From Bacillota bacterium (lineage in GTDB: Bacteria; Bacillota; Clostridia; Tissierellales; Sedimentibacteraceae), in NCBI GenBank assembly GCA_023386345.1, contig JAEWJT010000017.1:248001-312000 (forward strand): a stretch of 64,000 bases of DNA, read 5' to 3'. Position 1 is the first letter of the stretch, and each line of letters starts with the position of its first letter. A program made the translations under genes and the position numbers. The notes under the pieces were generated by a model. The model was not told the DNA's origin. It saw only the letters and a program-made list of their open reading frames with translations, and searched no databases. Of the stretch, positions 9,520 through 17,808 are shown piece by piece.

Positions 9520-9574
9520 ATAACCAGTCCTTTCTATTTAGTAATTAATAATATGAAAAATAAGGACTGGTTAT
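9520..9574 (-). promoter_or_regulatory. Hairpin covering the SpoVB-like gene's ribosome binding site
   Basis: ATAACCAGTCCTT (9520-9532) and AAGGACTGGTTAT (9562-9574) form a perfect 13-bp inverted repeat with a 29-base loop. On the minus-strand transcript the 3' arm contains AAGGA, the only good Shine-Dalgarno sequence for the GTG start at 9515. The hairpin would therefore hide the ribosome binding site. Confidence 0.6.
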
Positions 9575-9647
9575 TACACAATTAAAATAAAACAAAATAT
9601 AATAATGTTTAATCACAATTTTAATCAAAAATATAAATAACAAAGAG

Positions 9648-9686
9648 AGACCTTTCATCCGCTTTTATAAAGTGTTTGAAAGGTCT
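9648..9686. terminator. Hairpin terminator upstream of the SpoVB-like gene
   Basis: AGACCTTTCA (9648-9657) pairs with TGAAAGGTCT (9677-9686), followed by TTTTTATTTTTT. It would end plus-strand transcription and lies between two minus-strand genes; the opposite strand has no strong U-tract. Confidence 0.65.
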
Positions 9687-9748
9687 TTTTTATTTTTTGG
9701 TTTCTAAATAAATTAATATTTATTTCATAAGTAAAATTAGTTTAATTA

Positions 9749-10246
9749 TTAAAAATTTATATAACACGGATTAATGCAGCTATCTACATACCTGTCTTTA
9801 ATCAATGGGCATATTATAAAGATAATACATACATCAACATCTCTTAGATTAAAAGAAGTAACGCAGGCATACTCAACTCCAACAAAAACATTTTTGACTA
9901 GTCCAAAGCATTCATCGTATTTCATTCCATCTAGCAATATAAAATCGCAGAATGGCACGTTCCAATGGGCTGAGTGAAGGGATTGCTCACAATTATTTGC
10001 TGTGTATATAATTTTAATGTTTTTCTGTCCGTGTAAAACTAATTTAGGACCTAATATAGTATTTATAATATTAGCATCCTCAATGCAGATATCAACTTTA
10101 ATTTCGTTTATGGATTCAATATCTGGCTTTTCGCAGGGGATAAACAAAGCGTCATTTTCTAAAGACTGTTTACAATATTTGGTACACTTGAGTTTTGGAT
10201 ATTCATCTATACTTGTTATTCCAGTAGTTAAAATATTTTTAAACAA
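9749..10246 (-). CDS. SPOCS (DUF3794) domain protein
   Basis: A 165-residue protein sharing the pattern of the three plus-strand genes to its right: a segment PCEKPDIESINEIKVDICIE, then KLVLHGQKNIKIIYTANNCEQSLHSAHW, then a C-terminal beta-rich part. This matches the SPOCS/DUF3794 domain, found in spore-coat-associated proteins. The TTG at 10246 is preferred because AAGAGGTG lies six bases before it; a GTG at 10255 overlaps that ribosome binding site. It is divergent from the other three members, with a shared intergenic region. The precise role is unknown. Confidence 0.75.
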   Translation of the reverse strand: MFKNILTTGITSIDEYPKLKCTKYCKQSLENDALFIPCEKPDIESINEIKVDICIEDANIINTILGPKLVLHGQKNIKIIYTANNCEQSLHSAHWNVPFCDFILLDGMKYDECFGLVKNVFVGVEYACVTSFNLRDVDVCIIFIICPLIKDRYVDSCINPCYINF

Positions 10247-10255
10247 AATTATCAC

Positions 10256-10580
10256 CTCTTAGATGGATTTATACTTATATTCTATAAAATAGTTGAGTAA
10301 CTAATGAATATATGAATCATACAGTTTATGGGTGTCGAATTTTACACCAATCATTAATATATAATATGAATATAAAAAATAAATGTGATAAATTGTAAAA
10401 GATTGTCACAAAAACATTGATACTTAATATTATATACTATGTACCAAAAATCAATTTATAGGTTTACTTACCAATAAATTATGATTAGAAAGTATTTCAA
10501 AAACTTACTAATAAGGGAACAAAGCAGGCTTAAAAAACTTAGCCAATGCTTGTATCCTCAAGAAAGGAATGTATAAAATT
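10256..10580. other. Intergenic region between divergent SPOCS genes
   Basis: About 330 bases of AT-rich DNA that must hold divergent promoters. A perfect TGTCGAA (10333-10339) matches the Spo0A box consensus. It lies inside an imperfect palindrome GGTGTCGAATTTTACACC (10331-10348). No convincing sigma-A promoter was seen, which would fit use of a sporulation sigma factor, but I could not assign one. Confidence 0.45.
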
Positions 10581-11183
10581 ATGAGAACAAACTCAGCAAC
10601 TTGTAACAATAATTGTGAAAATGGGTTAATTGATTTAAGCGGACTTTGCAATCCAAACGATGTAAGTGAAGTTATTAGTAATTTCCCATTTTGGAAGCAA
10701 ATATATATACCTGAAAATCTTACTATACCACCTTTTAAACCAGAAGCTGAACAAATAAATTCATTAATTATTTCTGTAGAGATTATTAAATCGGAAGTTA
10801 TAGTAACACCTTCTTCGTTTATACATGGACCATGCTCATGTTCGCGTCCAATAGTTGTGCCAAACCTAGAAGGAAAAGTATTAACGGGAAGAAAACTTAT
10901 AATTGAAGGTCAATTATGTCAGAAAATACAGTATACTGCAAACGTTCCAGACCAATCTGTTCATAATGTAGAATTCTTCGTTCCATTTTCTTCTTTTATA
11001 GTAATTCCAAAAGAAGTAACCTTTATAGGTCCAGGTGGAAGCATGGTTACTGTAGACTCTTTAAATGTTAATTTTGAAGTGAGTGCTTGTATAGAAGATG
11101 TTTCAGCTTGCCTAAACACTGAAAGAAATATTTTAAAACAAGTTACATTATTACTATATGCAGTGCCAACACATGCAAAATAA
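10581..11183 (+). CDS. SPOCS (DUF3794) domain protein
   Basis: A 200-residue protein. The diagnostic core is visible: IPPFKPEAEQINSLIISVEI (about 50-70), then TGRKLIIEGQLCQKIQYTA and DQSVHNVEFFVPFSSF (about 100-145). The N terminus is Cys/Asn-rich (SATCNNNCENG). It is the first of three tandem plus-strand paralogues with gaps of only 19 and 26 bases, so they form one operon. Such proteins are associated with spore coats. An in-frame ATG at 10569 abuts AGAAAGGA with no spacing, so 10581 is preferred. Confidence 0.8.
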   Translation: MRTNSATCNNNCENGLIDLSGLCNPNDVSEVISNFPFWKQIYIPENLTIPPFKPEAEQINSLIISVEIIKSEVIVTPSSFIHGPCSCSRPIVVPNLEGKVLTGRKLIIEGQLCQKIQYTANVPDQSVHNVEFFVPFSSFIVIPKEVTFIGPGGSMVTVDSLNVNFEVSACIEDVSACLNTERNILKQVTLLLYAVPTHAK

Positions 11184-11202
11184 ATGAGAAGGAGTGAAAT
11201 AA

Positions 11203-11811
11203 ATGTTAAATTGTGATTATACAAGAAATACAGACCATAATTTTAGAATGGGCTGTTGTGGAAACTCTGAAAAAATAAATATTGTAGGTGTTTCACCTCG
11301 AAACAAGCTTGAAGTGGCTTTAGGCTGTAATGCTTGTGAACAAGGTGATTCTGATAAATGGGTTCAATTTTTTGTTCCAGAAATAGTTGATATACCAACA
11401 CAAAAACCTGATATAGAAGGAATTATTGAAGTAAGCTCTTGCATAGAAATTATTTCTCAAAGAGTAGTAAGAACTCCGACTGTAATGGGATTTACTAATT
11501 CAGCAGGTCTATTTATACCAGGTGAAAGTATTTCAAATGCAGAATGTACTAATTTAACCGGCAAAAAACTGATAATAGAAGGAATCATAAAACAAAAGGT
11601 AGTATATACAGCATTGGTGCCTGATCAGGCCTTGCATTCGGCTTCATTCTCAGCGCCTTTCTCAGTATTTATAATAGTTGATGCTTGTACACCACTATCA
11701 AAGAAATTCAAAATATCTCCTTTTATTGAAGATATATTTGTATGTAAATTATCTGATAGAAGTATATTTAAAAATACAACTGTATTTATAAAAGCATCAC
11801 AAATATGCTAA
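11203..11811 (+). CDS. SPOCS (DUF3794) domain protein
   Basis: A 202-residue paralogue of its neighbours. It shows TQKPDIEGIIEVSSCIEI (about 67-84), TGKKLIIEGIIKQKVVYTA (about 120) and DQALHSASFSAPFSVFII. The N terminus is again Cys-rich (GCCGNSE, GCNACEQ), which could allow disulphide cross-linking in a coat layer (inference). The ATG follows GAAGGAGTGAAATAA. It is the middle gene of the three-gene operon and is likely expressed in the mother cell. Confidence 0.82.
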   Translation: MLNCDYTRNTDHNFRMGCCGNSEKINIVGVSPRNKLEVALGCNACEQGDSDKWVQFFVPEIVDIPTQKPDIEGIIEVSSCIEIISQRVVRTPTVMGFTNSAGLFIPGESISNAECTNLTGKKLIIEGIIKQKVVYTALVPDQALHSASFSAPFSVFIIVDACTPLSKKFKISPFIEDIFVCKLSDRSIFKNTTVFIKASQIC

Positions 11812-11837
11812 TATTACCAATATAAGGAGATGAGAAT

Positions 11838-13010
11838 ATGAGTTGTTTAAATAAAGAAAATAAAGGTTGCGGATGCAATTTTAATTCAAAAAGTTTCGGT
11901 ATAAGCGATGTATCGAAAGTATGCTTTAACGGTGCAGATAGAACCGCTCTTAACTGGAGTGAAATTTCTGTTCCGGAAATATTAAATGTTCCAGCTGCAA
12001 AGCCTGATATAGAGAATATAGACCAAGTATTTGCCGATGCTGTAATAAATTGTGCAAGATTAATAGAAACACCTTACTCTTTTAAGATTTACAATTTGCC
12101 GCTTGATTTAGCTTTTGTTCCTATGACATTAACTGCTCTTAACGCATTAGCTGATATTGATATAGTTCCAATTGTCAATGCTGTCAATGCTATTCTGGTT
12201 ATAATAAATGTAGTACCAGCTCTTGCACCATTTGTAACAAGTTTGCAAAATGCTTCAACGGCTGTACAAAATGCGTATATTGCTTTAATAACAGCAGTAA
12301 ATACTGCAATTTCAGCTTTAACAGGAATAGTTTGTATAACAATATGTGACTTTGTCAATTTAATTACTCCAGTAATTAGCGCAGCCAACGTATTACTTGC
12401 TGCTCTAAATGCACTAGAAGTTATTGGGGACGCTTTAGTAGCAGCAGCTAATGCTATAGATCCAGTTGTATTAGGTCCTGCTGTAGCAGCAGCTGTTACA
12501 GTTTTAGATGCAGCTATAGACGCAGTAGTAACAATATTAAATACACAAATTCTAGCATTATGTAATATTTTAGATCAATTACCAAATAAGACACAGGTTC
12601 TTGTGCTTAATTCTAATGCAGAAGATACTTGCCTAAGTGGAAGAAAATTGATAATAGAAGGTGTGCTTAAGCAAAAAGTTGTTTATACCGGATTAGTAAC
12701 AGAACAAAGTGTTCACTCAGCTACTTTCGATATACCATTTAGCGCATTTGTTATACCATATGCAAAATTTGTTGGTTTATGTTTCCAAGAAAATATAACT
12801 GTTTTAACAGGAGTAGACTGTGAAACAATGGTAGTAAATGGATTCCCAATCAATCCACATGAAGAAATAGTTGTTGATTTATGCGAAGAATTTGATGTTG
12901 ATGTGTTCATTGAGGATATTTTCATTACTGCACTCAGTAACCGTACTATTTTCAAAAATGTTACACTGTTCTTCAAAGCTACACCATTTAGAAATTGCTT
13001 CTGCAGATAA
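11838..13010 (+). CDS. SPOCS (DUF3794) protein with long Ala/Val/Asn-rich insert
   Basis: A 390-residue paralogue of the two preceding genes. The first half of the domain (AAKPDIENIDQVFADAVI, about 53-70) and the second half (SGRKLIIEGVLKQKVVYTG, about 267-285; EQSVHSATFDIPFSAF) are separated by an extra segment. That segment runs from about residue 84 to 250 and has no Lys or Arg at all. It is built of Ala, Val, Ile, Leu and Asn with repeating motifs such as ALNAL, NAVNA and AANAI, and looks like amphipathic helices or a self-assembling region. The C terminus is Cys-rich (NCFCR). It is the last gene of the operon. Confidence 0.82.
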   Translation: MSCLNKENKGCGCNFNSKSFGISDVSKVCFNGADRTALNWSEISVPEILNVPAAKPDIENIDQVFADAVINCARLIETPYSFKIYNLPLDLAFVPMTLTALNALADIDIVPIVNAVNAILVIINVVPALAPFVTSLQNASTAVQNAYIALITAVNTAISALTGIVCITICDFVNLITPVISAANVLLAALNALEVIGDALVAAANAIDPVVLGPAVAAAVTVLDAAIDAVVTILNTQILALCNILDQLPNKTQVLVLNSNAEDTCLSGRKLIIEGVLKQKVVYTGLVTEQSVHSATFDIPFSAFVIPYAKFVGLCFQENITVLTGVDCETMVVNGFPINPHEEIVVDLCEEFDVDVFIEDIFITALSNRTIFKNVTLFFKATPFRNCFCR

Positions 13011-13030
13011 AAAAAATAGTGTTTATAGTA

Positions 13031-13076
13031 AAAGCTTAGTGAGGGTATGTCGCAGAGACCACCTTTACTAAGCTTT
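13031..13076. terminator. Stem-loop after the SPOCS operon
   Basis: AAAGCTTAGT (13031-13040) pairs with ACTAAGCTTT (13067-13076), loop of 26 bases with GAGGGT/ACC partly pairing. It lies between the convergent SPOCS operon and ddl but lacks a strong U-tract, so terminator activity is uncertain. Confidence 0.45.
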
Positions 13077-13104
13077 AGTGTATAATTTACTAATGTTTAT
13101 ATTA

Positions 13105-14169
13105 TTATTTTCCTATTGCAAGCTTTACAAGTTCCTCAATAAGCTCTGTATATCCCATTTTTAGACCAACTCTTAGCATTGATGGATATCTACTTACATT
13201 TGTAAGTCCGGGTATTGTGTTTACTTCGTTTAAAATTATTTCCTTGTTTGGAGTCAAGAACATATCAACTCTTGTTAAGCCACTGCAATTTAATGCTTTA
13301 TAAACCTTATAAGCTATTTCTTTTGCCTCGCTCTTTAATTCATCACTTATACGAGCAGGACAATGTATTTTGGATGTAGTTGAATGATATTTTTCATCAT
13401 AGTCAAAGAAGTCGTGATACATCTCGATTTCATCAACTTCACCTATCATCAGTTCATCATTTCCTAAAACTGCACATCCGATTTCAAATCCATCTATAGT
13501 TTTTTCTAAAACTACCTTTGTATCATATTTAAAAGCTAGCTTTAATCCTTCTACAAATTCATCATAATTTCTTATTTTGCTTATACCGTGAGATGAGCCT
13601 GTGTTAGCTGGCTTCATAAACATAGGCAGTGACAGCTTTGATAAAGCCTTTTCATATAAAGCCTTTGTATCAAGATTTGCTTCATTCCTCACACTCATAA
13701 ACGGTGCTGTTTTTACACCGGCATTTTCACAAACAATATGAGTAAATTCCTTATCCATGCAAACAGATGATGACAAGACACCACAACCTACGTATGGAAT
13801 TCCTGAAAGCTCACATAAACCTTGTATAGTTCCATCTTCACCGTTTTTACCATGCAGAACAGGGAACACGCAGTCAATGCTTAGTGTTTCAAAGCTTTTA
13901 TCATTGTTAAGCTTTACAAAGCCTTTTAATGTTGCATTTGGACTTAAAATCATCTCGCAACAGCCTGGATTTTTGAACCAAGTATTGTTATCTACTTCTT
14001 CAACATTTCCTGGGAAATATAACCATTTTCCTTCTTCTGTTATTCCTACCAGTGTTACATCAAACTTATCTACTGGTATATTTTTTATTATTGATGTAGC
14101 TGAATGCAGCGAAATCAAATATTCGCTTGATTTCCCACCAAAAATAACAGCTAATTTTATCTTTTCCAT
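13105..14169 (-). CDS. ddl: D-alanine--D-alanine ligase family protein
   Basis: A 354-residue ATP-grasp ligase that joins two D-amino acids for the pentapeptide. Visible are IFGGKSSEYLISLHSA at the N terminus, LHGKNGEDGTIQGL (about 107), the ATP-grasp loop MKPANTGSSHGISK (about 186) and the metal/substrate segment LNEVNTIPGLTNVSRYPSM near the C terminus. The stretch EIGCAVLGN...GEVDEI...FFDYDEKY resembles the VanC/VanG-type subgroup as well as many clostridial housekeeping ligases. It is 117 bases downstream of murF on the same strand, and no vanT, vanXY or vanRS is near, so a housekeeping role is likeliest. The start follows GGAGG. Confidence 0.88.
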   Translation of the reverse strand: MEKIKLAVIFGGKSSEYLISLHSATSIIKNIPVDKFDVTLVGITEEGKWLYFPGNVEEVDNNTWFKNPGCCEMILSPNATLKGFVKLNNDKSFETLSIDCVFPVLHGKNGEDGTIQGLCELSGIPYVGCGVLSSSVCMDKEFTHIVCENAGVKTAPFMSVRNEANLDTKALYEKALSKLSLPMFMKPANTGSSHGISKIRNYDEFVEGLKLAFKYDTKVVLEKTIDGFEIGCAVLGNDELMIGEVDEIEMYHDFFDYDEKYHSTTSKIHCPARISDELKSEAKEIAYKVYKALNCSGLTRVDMFLTPNKEIILNEVNTIPGLTNVSRYPSMLRVGLKMGYTELIEELVKLAIGK

Positions 14170-14286
14170 ATATATCCTCCGTATTTTGATATTTAATTTT
14201 AGTATATTTTAAATGATAATCTATCGATGAATTCTCACTAAGTTTTCCATAAATAAGCTATAAGTAAAAGCTTAGTATAGCTAAAA

Positions 14287-15663
14287 TTACAAATCTCTTA
14301 AAGCATCTACAACCTTGTCAAATTCTAAGCTTCTTGACGCTTTAATAAGTAATGCACAGTTTTCGTTTAAATATTTGCTTAAATACTCTGTCATAAGCTT
14401 TTTATCATCAAATGTTTTTATATTTTTAACAATGCCATTTGCACCATCAGCTATATTTTTAGCTAAATCTCCATATGTCACAAGTTCGTCAATATTATAA
14501 TTTGCTAGCTTATTGCCTATTTCATAGTGTAATTTTGCTTCATTTTCTCCAAGACCAAGCATATCTCCAAGAGCTACAATTTTCTTTGGAGAAGAAAGTG
14601 TTTCAAAGGTATCAAGTGCAGCTAAAACACTTTGAGGATTAGACTTATATGAATCATTTAGGATGGTACAATTTTTTACTTTTACCAATTCATTTCTAAG
14701 ACCAGTTTTCTGAATGTTATTTAATCCTTGCTTTATTTCTTCATTAGTTAAGTTAAAGCTTTTAGCAGCTAAAATTGCAGAAATTACGTTCAATGCTTGA
14801 TGCTTTCCTAACATATCAACGCTAAATACATCGCTTAATTCTCCATGAGTTTCAAAGCTGATGCCATTTTCATCTTGATTTATAATTTCACAATACAAAT
14901 CATTGCTTTCATCAAAACCAAATTTTTTGATATTAAGTGTTTCATTGACTGAAATTTTTTGTATTTCAGACTTTATTAATTTATCATCCCCATTATAAAT
15001 GAAAAGACCGTAATCATCTATACACTCTACTATTTCAAGCTTTGCATTGGCAATTTCTTCAACACAATTAAAATTTTCTAAGTGTGCAGTTCCAACATTA
15101 GTAAGAATTGCAATGCTTGGCTTAACCATGTCTTTTAAGAACAGGATATCTCCTTTTTTTTCTAATCCCATCTCAACTACTGCAACCTCACAATCTTCAT
15201 CAAGGCTTAGTATAGTTAAAGGTACTCCAAGCTCATTGTTATAATTGCCGGGAGTTTTTTGTGTTTTAAATTTTACTGACAATAAGGCGGCTAATATGTC
15301 CTTAGTGGATGTCTTGCCATTGCTGCCGGATATGCCAATGACCTTTGTATCAAGGCTGTCTCTATATGCTCTTGCTAAATTTTGCATGGCACAGGTAGTA
15401 TCGTCTACCAATATTATTCCAATATTTTCAGGGGGATTTGGCTCGCTCTTGTTCCAAAGACTTGCAACACAGCCATTTTCTATGGCATTTTTTATGTAGC
15501 TGTGTCCATTAAAAGTTTCACCCTTTATTGGAACAAATAAGTTTCCAGGCTCCGCTTCTCTTGAATCTATGCAAATACCAGTTATTAATGTATTGTTAAA
15601 TTTTTCATTTATCACATTTAAACTTATCATATCAGCTATAGTTTTTAAATTGTTTTTTATCAT
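14287..15663 (-). CDS. murF: UDP-MurNAc-tripeptide--D-alanyl-D-alanine ligase MurF
   Basis: A 458-residue Mur ligase. The N-terminal uridine-nucleotide domain includes GICIDSREAEPGNLFVPIKGE (split here for length: ICIDSREAEPG and LFVPIKGE). The ATP-binding loop ISGSNGKTSTKD lies near residue 115, and NDSYKSNPQSVLAAL (about 335) marks the C-terminal domain. It adds D-Ala-D-Ala to UDP-MurNAc-tripeptide in the cytosol, using the product of the adjacent ddl. The ATG follows TTGGAGA. The murF-ddl pair reads as one minus-strand operon. Confidence 0.95.
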   Translation of the reverse strand: MIKNNLKTIADMISLNVINEKFNNTLITGICIDSREAEPGNLFVPIKGETFNGHSYIKNAIENGCVASLWNKSEPNPPENIGIILVDDTTCAMQNLARAYRDSLDTKVIGISGSNGKTSTKDILAALLSVKFKTQKTPGNYNNELGVPLTILSLDEDCEVAVVEMGLEKKGDILFLKDMVKPSIAILTNVGTAHLENFNCVEEIANAKLEIVECIDDYGLFIYNGDDKLIKSEIQKISVNETLNIKKFGFDESNDLYCEIINQDENGISFETHGELSDVFSVDMLGKHQALNVISAILAAKSFNLTNEEIKQGLNNIQKTGLRNELVKVKNCTILNDSYKSNPQSVLAALDTFETLSSPKKIVALGDMLGLGENEAKLHYEIGNKLANYNIDELVTYGDLAKNIADGANGIVKNIKTFDDKKLMTEYLSKYLNENCALLIKASRSLEFDKVVDALRDL

Positions 15664-15692
15664 GAGTTATCTCCAAAAGTTTTTATTTATAC

Positions 15693-15714
15693 AGAGCGAA
15701 ACTTATTTCGCTCT
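15693..15714. terminator. AGAGCGAAA hairpin between divergent genes
   Basis: AGAGCGAAA, loop CTTA, TTTCGCTCT followed by TTTT on the plus strand. It has the shape of a plus-strand terminator but lies between divergently transcribed murF and the M50 peptidase gene, where no plus transcript should end. It belongs to the AGCGAAA hairpin family. Confidence 0.5.
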
Positions 15715-15868
15715 TTTTATGCAAAATTTAAAATTAATACTTGCAACTTACATTATAACACTATAAAATGTTAATATAAAGAATATATTTAAAATATTTA
15801 ATTTTTCTTTAGATAAATATAAGACTAAAGATGTAAACTATTTATAAATAAAGATTGACGGAGGAATT

Positions 15869-16531
15869 ATGTCGGATTTCACTATACAAATAATTGATAA
15901 ACTATTACTCTTGCCAGGTCTGCTTATTGGATTATCTGCGCATGAGTTTGCGCATGCTTATGTTGCATTTAAGCTTGGAGACGATTCCCAAAGATTTCAG
16001 GGGAGGTTGACTCTTAATCCTTTAAAGCATATAGATCCAGTGGGATTTCTTTTTCTAATGTTATTGGGATATGGATGGGCGAAGCCTGTTATGGTAAATT
16101 CAAGAGGATTTAAAAATCTGCGTAGAGATGATACGCTTGTTTCAATAGCAGGTCCAATAGCAAATTTAATATTAGCTGTTATTTTTACAATTTTAATGGG
16201 ATTAACTGTTGTTATTATAACAAAGACAGGTGGTTATAATCAAACAACAGAAATAATCATGAAAATATTGGAAAGAGCTTTATTGATAAATCTTGTGTTA
16301 ATGGTATTTAACCTTATACCATTGCCACCTCTTGATGGACATCACATTTTAGGAAACATAGTAGGAACTCCTCTTTGGAATTTTTACTACAAGTACGCAG
16401 ATATATTAAGAATAGTACTGATGTTTGTAATTATTCTAGGAGGAACAAGATATATAATATCTCCGATAGTTGGCAGTATATATAATTTTTTAATAAATCT
16501 AATGCAAAATATTTTATTGATGATAATGTAA
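15869..16531 (+). CDS. Site-2 protease family (M50) membrane metallopeptidase
   Basis: A 220-residue intramembrane zinc protease-like protein. The zinc-binding HEFAH (HExxH) lies in the first membrane segment near residue 25. The third ligand motif NLIPLPPLDGHHIL is near residue 148. Four to five hydrophobic segments are present and no PDZ domain, so it is a minimal S2P of the YwhC/rhomboid-neighbour type. Such small members are conserved in Firmicutes, but substrates are mostly unknown. GACGGAGG precedes the ATG. It is followed by a hairpin and the 5-formyl-THF cyclo-ligase gene. Confidence 0.88.
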   Translation: MSDFTIQIIDKLLLLPGLLIGLSAHEFAHAYVAFKLGDDSQRFQGRLTLNPLKHIDPVGFLFLMLLGYGWAKPVMVNSRGFKNLRRDDTLVSIAGPIANLILAVIFTILMGLTVVIITKTGGYNQTTEIIMKILERALLINLVLMVFNLIPLPPLDGHHILGNIVGTPLWNFYYKYADILRIVLMFVIILGGTRYIISPIVGSIYNFLINLMQNILLMIM

Positions 16532-16546
16532 AAATTTGAATTGTTA

Positions 16547-16564
16547 GAGCGAAGCTTGCTTCGC
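16547..16564 (+). terminator. Terminator after the M50 peptidase gene
   Basis: AGCGAAGC, loop TT, GCTTCGCT and then TTTTTT. Compared with the copy at 4271 (AGCGAAAC/GTTTCGCT), the last stem pair is changed on both sides (A-T to G-C), so pairing is kept. Confidence 0.8.
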
Positions 16565-16600
16565 TTTTTTATAATACTAATGGGGAGTATAAACTAAAAA

Positions 16601-17188
16601 ATGAAAACCAAAAATGAAATTAGAAAAGAAATATTAAACATTAGAAATAATTTGAGTTCTGAGCTTGCAGAACAAAAAAGCAGAATAATAATTGATAAGA
16701 TTAAGGACACTGAGGAATATAAAAACAGCAAGAGTATAATGGTTTATATGGATTTTAAAAATGAGGTAAATACTAAAGCTTTTATAAATGAAGCTTTAAG
16801 TGAAGGTAAAAAAATAATAATTCCATATACAGATGTTGAGAAAGTCTTGATAATACCTGTAGAAATAAACAGTCTTGATGATTTGGTTCTATGCAAATTT
16901 GGATATCTTGAGCCAAAGAAAGAAGCATTAAACAATCCATATGACATAGAAAAAATTGAGCTCATAATAGTACCGGGAGTAGCATTTGACAAGAGAAAAA
17001 ACAGAATTGGTTTCGGAAAAGGCTACTATGATAAGTTTTTGAGGAACAGGAATGCTTTAACAAAGGAAATTACTTTAGCAAAGGCCTTTGCCCTTGCATA
17101 TGAGTTTCAAGTATTTGAAGAAATACCAGCAGAAGAGCATGATATTAAAATGGATAAAATATTTACAGAGGAAAATGTTTATAGATAA
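16601..17188 (+). CDS. 5-formyltetrahydrofolate cyclo-ligase
   Basis: A 195-residue enzyme that converts 5-formyl-THF to 5,10-methenyl-THF with ATP, rescuing folate from a storage or inhibitory form. The N-terminal KNEIRKEILNIRNNLS and the C-terminal ATP-binding signature RIGFGKGYYDKFL (about 133-145), preceded by PGVAFD, are diagnostic of the 5-FTHF cyclo-ligase (YqgN/YgfA) family. The start is weakly served by GGGGAG 14 bases upstream. It is possibly co-transcribed with the M50 gene if the intervening terminator leaks. Confidence 0.93.
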   Translation: MKTKNEIRKEILNIRNNLSSELAEQKSRIIIDKIKDTEEYKNSKSIMVYMDFKNEVNTKAFINEALSEGKKIIIPYTDVEKVLIIPVEINSLDDLVLCKFGYLEPKKEALNNPYDIEKIELIIVPGVAFDKRKNRIGFGKGYYDKFLRNRNALTKEITLAKAFALAYEFQVFEEIPAEEHDIKMDKIFTEENVYR

Positions 17189-17808
17189 TTTATTAAAATA
17201 GTAATATATCAATGTTTCTGAAAAATTAAACATATTAAACAAATTGATTTTAGAGATTGAACATTTAGTTGAAGAGCTTTAATATGTAGTATGAATAGAA
17301 ACAGTATCATAAAAATTTATAAGAGATTAAAAAAATTGAGTAATGCTTTAATACGGAAGCATAAAAGAACTTATGATTGTAACATAATTTTTATGTTTCC
17401 GTTTAATTTTACTCATTTTTGTAAATAATACTGCTGTGCCTGCATTATTTAATTTTCTACAAATATAAATATAAAAATTGAGCAGTTAAAAACACGTATA
17501 GCATAAATGATAAGGTAATTTAACAGTTTGGATATTGACTCCTAAATAAAATGCTAATAAGATAAGTGAATTTTTAAAAGTAAAGAATACAAAAATTAAA
17601 ATAATGTATTATTATAATGTTGTACTTTTTATTTTAAACATATATAATTAATATGTAATAATTACAAGTAGAAATATTTATTGGAAACAAGTGTAAATCT
17701 TGTCGGACAATCTTAGGATGGTGCATTCACTAAGAGACATGTAACACGAGTAGATAGTATATTTGGTTCTAATTATAAAAAACATTTATTAATATGGAGG
17801 GTATGGGT
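17189..17808. other. 620-base non-coding stretch with a large stem-loop
   Basis: No gene with a ribosome binding site was seen on either strand. A two-tier inverted repeat occupies 17331-17420: an outer 12-bp stem (AAAAATTGAGTAA with TTACTCATTTTT, one bulge) and an inner 14-bp stem (ACGGAAGCATAAAA with TTTTATGTTTCCGT, one G-T pair). A/T runs at both ends would make it a terminator in either direction, but no gene ends there. The remainder is AT-rich with no feature I can name. Confidence 0.5.

Noticed and set aside
12089..12388. A 99-codon minus-strand frame inside the SPOCS insert.
   Set aside because: It arises from the repetitive Ala/Asn codons of the insert and has no initiation signal.
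13105..15663. Vancomycin-resistance cluster.
   Set aside because: The ligase shows some Van-like residues, but no vanH/vanX/vanT/vanXY/vanRS genes accompany it, and murF next to it indicates housekeeping.
17690..17770. Structured leader or riboswitch before the DUF4491 gene.
   Set aside because: Short complementary pieces were seen but no stable or recognisable fold could be supported by eye.
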